64,000 nucleotides of DNA from NCBI GenBank assembly GCA_017511185.1, contig JAFWLF010000111.1, forward strand, positions 1 to 64,000. Reading direction: 5' to 3'. This stretch comes from RGIG5612 sp017511185 (GTDB lineage: Bacteria; Bacillota; Clostridia; Lachnospirales; Lachnospiraceae). The notes under the pieces were generated by a model. The model was not told the DNA's origin. It saw only the letters and a list, made by a program, of their open reading frames with translations, and did not search any database. Positions 58,373 to 64,000 of this stretch are shown here, in pieces. Made by a program: the position numbers and the translations under genes. The stretch's first letter is position 1. Every line of letters begins with the position of its first letter.

Positions 58373-59626
58373 ATGAAAAAAATATATCAACGAATTCTGG
58401 CAATACTTGCAGCGGTTGCAGTCATGGTCGGCCTTGCGGCCTGCGGCGGAAAGAATGTGCAGCCGGATACGGATCCGAGCGGCGATGTCATCGTCCGCGT
58501 CGGCTTTGTGTATCCGAAGACCGGCGATCTTGCATCGTTTGGTGAGTATACCGAAGAATGGACCAAATATGTGGTGGACCAGGCGAACGAGCTGGGCATC
58601 ACGATCGACGGCAAAAAAGCAAAAATCTCTCTGATCACGGCGGACTCGATGTCCGATCCAAAGGAGGCGCGCAAGGCTGCCCGTCAGCTGATCAAGGAGA
58701 AAAACATCGACATTATGATCACGTCGAAAACCGCGGACACCACGGTTCCGGTTTCCGAGATCTGCGAGAAGGAAGGCATCGTCTGCCTGTCCGTGGATAC
58801 GCCGGACGAGGCATGGGCTGTGAATACGCATAAATACTCCTTCCATGCGGGCTTTGATATCTCAGAGGAGCTGAACTGCTTTATGGATGCGTGGAAGCAG
58901 ACCGATACGAACATGCGCGTGGGCATCATGCATCCAAACGATTCCGAGGGCTCCACGATGATCAACGTTGCTCCGGATTACATCAAGACGCAGGGTTATA
59001 CCGCGTACGATCCTGGCGCTTATCTGCCTGGCCAGCAGGATTTCTCCAACGTGATCCGCAACCTGAAGACCCAGCAGGTGGAGGTGCTTGCCGGCGTCAT
59101 GACCAACGCGGACTTTGCAACGTTTTATAAACAGCTGGAGGAAAGCGGCTATCTGGAGAACATCAAGGTGATCACGGTTGCCAAGACTGCTCTGTTTAAG
59201 AAAGATATTGAGGCGCTCGATGTCGAAGGTCTGTGCACTGAGATCTGGTGGGACGAGACGTTCCCGACCAAGTCATCGCTGACTGGCAAGACGAGCGCGC
59301 AGATCAAAGAAGAGTTTACCAGGCTGACCGGGCAGGAGCATGCTTCCGCCGCGGTCGGATACGATTACGCGAATATCGAGATTCTGTACGCCGTGCTGAA
59401 CGCGGCCAACTCGCTGAATGCGGACAAGCTGATCGCTGCTGCTGAGAAGCTGAATCTGGATACCGTGATCGGCAAGGTACAATTCAATGCGCGGCACTAT
59501 TCCGTGCAGCCCCTGGCTGAGGGCCAGTGGGTCGTTGGAGGCAATGGAGACTGGACGCGCGAGATCATCTCCGCCGGCTCTGTAGAGGGCCTTGCGGTAA
59601 CCTCTCAGCTGCAGCCATTGCGGTAG
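58373..59626 (+). CDS. Periplasmic-binding-protein-like lipoprotein (LivJ type)
   Basis: This 417-residue lipoprotein has a signal peptide with lipobox GLAAC (Cys near 24), then the two-lobe Leu/Ile/Val-binding fold (RVGFVYPKTGDLASFGEYTEEW, KEARKAARQLIKEKNIDIMI, VSEICEKEGIVCLSV). Its pairing with an MFS rather than an ABC permease is odd, since no ABC permease or ATPase follows. The ATG at 58373 has GGAG seven bases upstream. The stop is followed by three 30-bp repeats and a terminator. Confidence 0.85.
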   Translation: MKKIYQRILAILAAVAVMVGLAACGGKNVQPDTDPSGDVIVRVGFVYPKTGDLASFGEYTEEWTKYVVDQANELGITIDGKKAKISLITADSMSDPKEARKAARQLIKEKNIDIMITSKTADTTVPVSEICEKEGIVCLSVDTPDEAWAVNTHKYSFHAGFDISEELNCFMDAWKQTDTNMRVGIMHPNDSEGSTMINVAPDYIKTQGYTAYDPGAYLPGQQDFSNVIRNLKTQQVEVLAGVMTNADFATFYKQLEESGYLENIKVITVAKTALFKKDIEALDVEGLCTEIWWDETFPTKSSLTGKTSAQIKEEFTRLTGQEHASAAVGYDYANIEILYAVLNAANSLNADKLIAAAEKLNLDTVIGKVQFNARHYSVQPLAEGQWVVGGNGDWTREIISAGSVEGLAVTSQLQPLR

Positions 59627-59700
59627 TTTTAGTTAGCGCTGCAGCCATTGCGGTAGTTTTAGTTAGCGCTGCAGCCATTGCGGTAGTTTTAGTTAATGCT
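59611..59700 (+). repeat. 30-bp tandem repeat x3 overlapping the end of the binding-protein gene
   Basis: CTGCAGCCATTGCGGTAG and its following TTTTAGTTA are repeated three times with a 30-bp period. The first copy contains the last codons and stop (TAG) of the gene, so the repeat is probably an expansion of the gene's 3' end. Confidence 0.85.
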
Positions 59701-59736
59701 GCCGCCTCTGCGACAGACGGCTATAAAGACAGATTT

Positions 59737-59764
59737 GCGGGCGGGACATCCTGCCCGCTTTTTT
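59737..59764 (+). terminator. Intrinsic terminator after the binding-protein gene
   Basis: GCGGGCGGGA and TCCTGCCCGC pair (one G-T pair) around CA and are followed by six Ts. The remaining stretch 59765-59983 has two copies of GTGCGG(C/T)GACATCGTCC but no gene. Confidence 0.85.
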
Positions 59765-59983
59765 GTGCAGCGGCTCCTTTGGAGTGTTCAAATTCCGTGC
59801 GGCGACATCGTCCTCTAAGGTACATTTTCCGTGCGGTGACATCGTCCCATGTTTTTTCTTTTTGACAGACGGCTCCACGCATACTACAATACGTTCATCT
59901 GCCGGATGGATCATCTTCCATCCTTTCCGCTTTGACCCGAATTTTCCTAGTGTATCATCAGGTCAATTATCATCCCCTGCAAA

Positions 59984-60390
59984 GTGACCTAATCGTTAAC
60001 CCCCTGCTCTGTGGGTCACGCTTTTTCTCCTTTTCCTGTGACCCAATTCGCACCACCCCTCCAATTGGTCACGCTTTTTTCTCTCTTCCTGTGACCCAAT
60101 TCGCACCACCCCTCCAATGGGTCACGCTTTTTCAAGGTTTTGAGTGACCTATTTTGTGGTACCCCCTGTTCTGGGTCACGCATTCTCGCCATTTTCCGTG
60201 ACCTGATCTGAGGGTCCCAGCCAACAGGTCACGGATTTCATTCATTTTGCGTGACCCATTTTACGACACCCTCTTAACAGGTCACAAAGCCCTCTCAATT
60301 TCAGTGACCCATATCGAGGGCATGCCCCTGCAGGTCACTTTTTCCTCCCCTCTAAGTGACCTAAACGAGAGTCATCGCAAAATGGGTCAC
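59984..60390. repeat. GGTCAC / GTGACC inverted-repeat array with ~53-bp period
   Basis: GTGACC boxes start at 59984, 60038, 60091, 60144, 60198, 60251, 60304 and 60356; GGTCAC boxes at 60014, 60067, 60119, 60174, 60227, 60280, 60333 and 60385. Spacing within each series is 52-55 bp, mostly 53. Facing boxes are about 24 bp apart. The sequence between boxes is only partly conserved. The array stops just before the 60475 gene. No coding frame is implied. Confidence 0.9.
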
Positions 60391-60474
60391 TGCAGCAACT
60401 CTTTTTTAGAAATTCAATATTTTTAGAACCGTAACTTTTTTCAGAAACGCAACTCTCTTTTAGAAAGGAAAACT

Positions 60475-61296
60475 ATGCCTATGAACGATCGAAAACAGTA
60501 TTATCAGAAAAAGGTTCAGGAACTGCAGGAGCTCATCTCGCAGATCGAGCGAAACCAAGGTGATCGGATTTCCGGGAAACTCCGTATTAGCACGACGGAA
60601 GGGCGAACTCGTTATTATCAGCACTTCCCAAAAGAGGAGGGCGAGGAGAAGGCCAGCCGCTACCTAAAGGCGGAGGATATGGATATCGCGCGGCAGTTGG
60701 CGCAGCAGGAATATGAAGAGCAGCTGCTTCGGCTCGCAAAAAAGCAGCTGCGAAATGCAATGGCGAATCTTTCAGAATATGATGAGCAGCCGATGCGGGA
60801 TCTCTTCCAGAATTTGCATGAAGCACGGAAGCTCCTGGTCAGTCCGCTGGTCGATGACGACGAAACCTACGTGGCAAAATGGCTTGACCGCCAATATTCG
60901 CCCGGAACATTCGCGGAGGATGCGCCACACCTCTATACAAGCAGCGGCATCCGCGTGCGGTCAAAATCAGAAATAATCATCGCGGACACTTATTCGCGTT
61001 TGAAAATCCCGAGCTTATACGAAAACCCGATCAAGCTGAGGAGCGACGGCCGTTTTATCACCGTCCGCCCTGATTTCACACTGTTGAACGTACGGACGCG
61101 GGAGCAGTTTCTTCACGAGCACTTCGGGATGATTGACAACCCTCAATACGCTGACCAATTCATCCGGAAAATTGAACTATACGAAAAGAACGGCATCTTC
61201 CCGGGAAAGAATCTCCTGGTCACCTGGGAAAGCAGCACGCATCCCCTGAATGCCAAGCAAGTGGAACTGCTGGCAAAGGAGTATCTGTTAATGTGA
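60475..61296 (+). CDS. Hypothetical protein with PD-(D/E)XK-like C-terminal domain
   Basis: This 273-residue soluble protein has a helical N-terminal part (QELQELISQIERNQGD, then EYEEQLLRLAKKQLRNAM) and a C-terminal region VRSKSEIIIADTYSRLKIPSLYE, VRPDFTLLNVRTREQFLHEHFGM, FIRKIELYEKNGIF. The E...D-F...E-H and K pattern matches a common uncharacterised PD-(D/E)XK-like family seen across Clostridia. A nuclease role is plausible but unproved. AAAGGAAAA precedes the ATG at 60475. It follows the GGTCAC array and precedes the ion channel. Confidence 0.7.
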   Translation: MPMNDRKQYYQKKVQELQELISQIERNQGDRISGKLRISTTEGRTRYYQHFPKEEGEEKASRYLKAEDMDIARQLAQQEYEEQLLRLAKKQLRNAMANLSEYDEQPMRDLFQNLHEARKLLVSPLVDDDETYVAKWLDRQYSPGTFAEDAPHLYTSSGIRVRSKSEIIIADTYSRLKIPSLYENPIKLRSDGRFITVRPDFTLLNVRTREQFLHEHFGMIDNPQYADQFIRKIELYEKNGIFPGKNLLVTWESSTHPLNAKQVELLAKEYLLM

Positions 61297-61313
61297 TTTA
61301 TTGATATCGCAAG

Positions 61314-61342
61314 ATGACAATGGGGCGGGTTTTTGCTACAAT
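61314..61342 (+). promoter_or_regulatory. Promoter giving a leaderless K+ channel transcript
   Basis: ATGACA (61314-61319) and TACAAT (61337-61342, with an extended TGC before it) are 17 bp apart. The expected start site falls at or next to the channel's ATG at 61349, and no ribosome binding site lies upstream of that ATG, so the mRNA is probably leaderless. Confidence 0.65.
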
Positions 61343-61348
61343 TAATTT

Positions 61349-62299
61349 ATGATGAGAGCTAAGAGACAGCGGGTTTTTGAAGTTATACAGATTGGAAACC
61401 GGGGAGACGCGATCAGCCGCGCGGGCGACTATTTCATTGTCGTCGTGATCTTCCTCAATATCGCTGTGCTCTTTATGGAGACCTTCCCGATCTTTCAGCC
61501 GTACATGACCGTGCTGAAAGTCATCGAGGCCGTGACCGTGGGCATCTTCATTGTGGAGTACATCCTGCGGCTCTGGACGGCTGACTTTCTCTACCCGCAG
61601 TACGGGCGGGTGAAGGCCGCACTCCGCTTTCTGATCTCGTTCGACGGCGTGGTCGATCTGCTGACCATCCTGCCATTCTTCTTCCTTTCCGGATTTGTCG
61701 GATTCAGGATCCTGCGGGTCGTCCGCATCTTCCGCCTCTTCCGCGTGAACGCGTCCTACGACTCGTTCAACGTCATCGCGCACGTTATCTGGAAGAAAAA
61801 GAATCAGATTTTTTCGTCGGTCTTCATCATCCTGATGCTCATGCTGGTGTCATCGCTCTGCATGTACAGCGCGGAACACGAGGCGCAGCCGGAGGCATTC
61901 CGCAACGCTTTCTCCGGAATCTGGTGGAGCCTGTCCACCATCTTTACCGTGGGCTACGGTGACATCTACGCCATCACGCCGCTTGGGCAGATCATGACTG
62001 TCATCATCACGTTCCTGGGCGTCGGCGCTGTTGCTATCCCTACCGGTATTATTTCCGCAGGTTTCGTGGAGGAGTATTCCGAGATCGCGCGGGCCAGCAA
62101 GATCGATCCGGGCGCACGCCACACGCTCATCGAATACATCAGCGATAAGAGCCCGTTCATCGGCGTATCCGTGCGGGAGGTTGAGGAGAAAGGCAACTGC
62201 AACATCATGGCCATCCAGCGCGACAACGAGATCCTTGTGCCGCGTGACGATACCATCATCCGCGCCGGCGATACTCTCATCAGCGAACGGTTTCAATAA
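61349..62299 (+). CDS. Voltage-gated-type potassium channel with C-terminal TrkA-C domain
   Basis: This 316-residue protein has six TM helices with a voltage-sensor-like S4 (FRILRVVRIFRLFR, about 119-132). The pore helix is followed by the selectivity filter TIFTVGYGD (about 197-205), and the C-terminal cytoplasmic part resembles a TrkA-C (RCK_C) domain (VREVEEKGNCNIMAIQRDNEILVPRDDTIIRAGDTLI). It would conduct K+ across the cytoplasmic membrane. The ATG lies about one base from the expected transcription start. A terminator follows the stop. Confidence 0.9.
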   Translation: MMRAKRQRVFEVIQIGNRGDAISRAGDYFIVVVIFLNIAVLFMETFPIFQPYMTVLKVIEAVTVGIFIVEYILRLWTADFLYPQYGRVKAALRFLISFDGVVDLLTILPFFFLSGFVGFRILRVVRIFRLFRVNASYDSFNVIAHVIWKKKNQIFSSVFIILMLMLVSSLCMYSAEHEAQPEAFRNAFSGIWWSLSTIFTVGYGDIYAITPLGQIMTVIITFLGVGAVAIPTGIISAGFVEEYSEIARASKIDPGARHTLIEYISDKSPFIGVSVREVEEKGNCNIMAIQRDNEILVPRDDTIIRAGDTLISERFQ

Positions 62300-62308
62300 T
62301 GTTTTTAT

Positions 62309-62331
62309 GCCCGGGACATCCCGGGCTTTTT
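62309..62331 (+). terminator. Intrinsic terminator after the K+ channel gene
   Basis: GCCCGGGA and TCCCGGGC are perfect arms around CA, followed by five Ts. Confidence 0.95.
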
Positions 62332-62409
62332 GATCACCCGATAAGGAGGCGATTGATTAAATAGTTTTTGACCTTTTAGTTAGGCATAGTTTTTAAGGAG
62401 GATAATATT

Positions 62410-63453
62410 ATGTTAACAGCAAAACAAAACATGTATGAGGCCGTCAAGGGCGGTAACCCGGACCGCGTCGTCAATCAGTACGAAGCAATGCAGCTCATGA
62501 TGCATCCATATATGATCCACTGCAATCAGCTGCTGCAGCCGGGTATGGAAAACGTCGTCAACGCATGGGGCGTTACGAACAGCTTTCCGGTAGGTGTTCC
62601 GGGCGCGTTCCCGGTACATACACCGGACAAGATCGTCATCAAGGACATTGAGCACTGGCAGGATTATGTGCATGCTCCGTCGCTGGAGTTCCCGGATGAG
62701 GAGTGGGCAATGTTCGCTGAGCAGTACGAGCAGATGGATGGCGAGCGCGCATACAAGGCAGCATTCATCGCACCGGGCATTTTTGAGAACTGCCACCATA
62801 TGGGCGAGATCGCAAACACCCTGGTCAATCTGTTTGAGTATCCGGACGAGATGCACGACCTGATCAAGTATTTGACGGATTGGGAGCTGGAGATGGCTGA
62901 AGGCATCTGCTCTCACCTGCATCCGGACATGCTGTTCCATCACGATGACTGGGGCAGCCAGAAGAGCACGTTCATGAGCCCGGCAATGTGGGAAGACTTC
63001 TTTGTCGAGCCTTACAAACAGCTCTATGGCTACTATCATGATCACGGCGTCGAGCTGGTGGTGCACCATTCCGACAGCTACGCTGCAACGCTGGTGCCGG
63101 GCATGATCGAGATGGGCATCGATGTTTGGCAGGGATGCTTCTCTACCAACAACCTGCCGGAGCTGATCAAGAAGTACGGCGACAAGATCACCTTCATGGG
63201 CGGCATCGAGAACATGCTGGTCGACTTTGACGGCTGGACTCCAGAGAACAACTGCGATGTCATCCGCAAGACCATTGAGGAGTGCGGCATCCATTCGTTC
63301 ATTCCGTGTATCGCACAGGGCGGCCCTGGCAGCGTGTTCCCGGGCGTGTACGCAAGCATGTGCGAGGAGATCGACAAGTACAATATTGAGAAATACGGCG
63401 CAACCCAGGAAGAGCTGGATGCGGCCCGCCTGCCATGGCAGATCATGTTCTAA
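62410..63453 (+). CDS. URO-D-like corrinoid methyltransferase family protein
   Basis: This 347-residue protein belongs to the uroporphyrinogen decarboxylase-like superfamily: PDRVVNQYEAMQLM at the start, LFHHDDWGSQKSTFMSPAMW near 175-195, VVHHSDSYAATLVPGMIEMG and FMGGIENMLVDF, ending CIAQGGPGSVFPGVY. In anaerobes this branch includes MtaA/MtbA-type enzymes that transfer methyl groups between methylated corrinoid and a thiol, binding zinc through His and Cys; HHSDS and CIAQGG may supply ligands. No corrinoid protein gene is adjacent within the window. AGGAGGATAATATT precedes the ATG. Confidence 0.85.
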   Translation: MLTAKQNMYEAVKGGNPDRVVNQYEAMQLMMHPYMIHCNQLLQPGMENVVNAWGVTNSFPVGVPGAFPVHTPDKIVIKDIEHWQDYVHAPSLEFPDEEWAMFAEQYEQMDGERAYKAAFIAPGIFENCHHMGEIANTLVNLFEYPDEMHDLIKYLTDWELEMAEGICSHLHPDMLFHHDDWGSQKSTFMSPAMWEDFFVEPYKQLYGYYHDHGVELVVHHSDSYAATLVPGMIEMGIDVWQGCFSTNNLPELIKKYGDKITFMGGIENMLVDFDGWTPENNCDVIRKTIEECGIHSFIPCIAQGGPGSVFPGVYASMCEEIDKYNIEKYGATQEELDAARLPWQIMF

Positions 63454-63507
63454 TGATGGCGTGAGGTTGATGGCGGTTTAGTTCTCTTTTGAGGGCGTGA
63501 GCTGCCG

Positions 63508-63699
63508 ATTACTCCCTATTTCAAATTTTGTTTAAAAGGGAGTAATAAAATGGGGGCAAAACAGCCCCAAAACGGTCGATTTCATCCCATGTGAAACATT
63601 TAGCAAAAAAGGAGTAATTTTCATTTGGAAAATTACTCCTTTTTATAATTTTTTCTCTATAGGGAGTAATTGAAATCATTTTGTTTATTTGGGAGTAAT
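63508..63699. repeat. Second ATTACTCCC / GGGAGTAAT array
   Basis: A complete 39-bp unit (63508-63546), a degenerate one whose right arm lies at 63610-63618 (72 bp later), an inverted unit (63632-63670) and a half-site at 63691-63699. Same arms and unit length as 50181-50505. Noncoding. Confidence 0.8.
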
Positions 63700-63711
63700 T
63701 TTCAGTGGGGA

Positions 63712-63999
63712 AAATTATTCTTGTTTTCACAAACAGATTTCAATTATTCTCCTGGAGAAGCTTTTTCATTTGGAGAATAATTTTATGATCAAAAATTATT
63801 CTTGCGCTGACAAACTAGCTTCAATTATTCTCCCTGAGAAAGATTTTTCTCACAAGAATAATATTTTGAAGCCAAAAACATCGAAAAGCAGCCATTTTCA
63901 TCTTGGGGAGGCAGACGTTTCACTGGAGAATAATTTTTCAGGGTAATCATTATTCTCCAGTAAAACGAATCCTCAAATAAGAATAATCCAAAAGAACAG
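63712..63999. repeat. Second ATTATTCT / AGAATAAT array, runs to the window edge
   Basis: ATTATTCTCC units with AAGAATAAT or GAGAATAAT right arms, alternating with ATTATTCTT half-sites, as at 50595-50840. The two arrays are in the same order (ATTACTCCC family first, ATTATTCT family second) at both locations. Confidence 0.8.
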
Positions 64000-64000
64000 T

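Noticed and set aside
59527..59865. 112-codon open frame with IAVVLV repeats after the binding-protein gene
   Set aside because: It is the out-of-frame reading of the gene end and the 30-bp repeat, without a start signal.
59984..60390. CRISPR array
   Set aside because: The repeated boxes alternate in orientation, are only 6-8 bp long, and the sequences between them are partly conserved instead of unique spacers; no cas gene is nearby.

Overview
The window looks like the chromosome of an anaerobic Gram-positive bacterium, most likely a member of Clostridia (Bacillota). The reasons are strong AGGAGG-type ribosome binding sites, SPII lipoproteins with short MRKII/MKKLL signal peptides, GTG/TTG starts, DegV, OFA-type MFS, Old-Yellow-Enzyme/FAD oxidoreductase and corrinoid-type URO-D proteins. 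The species is not identifiable from sequence alone. Base composition changes near 46 kb: the left part is AT-rich and dominated by accessory genes, while 46-63.5 kb is visibly GC-richer and holds metabolic and transport genes. No rRNA, tRNA, transposase, integrase or CRISPR array was seen.

Region A (1-15.7 kb) is an island of mostly unrecognised genes around a CbxX/SpoVK-like AAA+ ATPase, a WYL-domain regulator, a sigma-region-4-tailed protein and a short AddA/AddB-like helicase-nuclease pair. Four promoters here share an 18-bp box (TGYACC-N6-NNNACA) lying exactly 10 bp upstream of the -10 hexamer, including the promoter of the WYL gene itself, which suggests an autoregulated local regulon. 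Two paralogous genes of unknown function flank the island (4260-5195 and 14774-15637).

Region B (15.9-30.8 kb) carries a DUF262/HNH (GmrSD-like) type IV restriction protein, an XRE regulator with a lipoprotein, two DUF4230 proteins, NERD, SHOCT, SGNH, ADP-ribosylglycohydrolase and PD-(D/E)XK proteins, and a MazG-like/DUF2075 pair. The XRE-lipoprotein segment has been duplicated about 6 kb away with the regulator reduced to its last codons.

Region C (30.9-39.3 kb) is a nine-gene, end-to-end overlapping operon built on a His-Xaa-Ser (HXS) peptide modification system: two HxsD-type proteins, an A24 prepilin peptidase, radical SAM enzymes HxsC and HxsB, a MORN-repeat membrane protein, a membrane-anchored protein with about 12 His-Xaa-Ser triplets (HxsA-like), an XpaC-like membrane protein and a long coiled-coil protein. 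It sits between the HNH gene and the DUF2075 gene of a defence-like operon. A stub of the DUF2075 start remains on its far side, so it appears to have been inserted there.

Region D (39.4-45.3 kb) holds HNH, methyltransferase, NUDIX, PLD-DEAH-DUF3427 helicase, an unannotated 37-residue Cys-rich protein and a MerR-like regulator. Region E (45.4-63.5 kb) has an OYE-like oxidoreductase/radical SAM/nitroreductase/MmcQ operon, a zinc-ribbon-DppB-DppC fusion with PlsC and rhodanese genes, DegV, an OFA-family transporter with a solute-binding lipoprotein, a voltage-gated K+ channel on a leaderless promoter, and a URO-D-like methyltransferase. Its intergenic gaps contain conspicuous arrays of alternating inverted repeats, each with a different sequence word. 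Two of the arrays share the same ~53-bp period.
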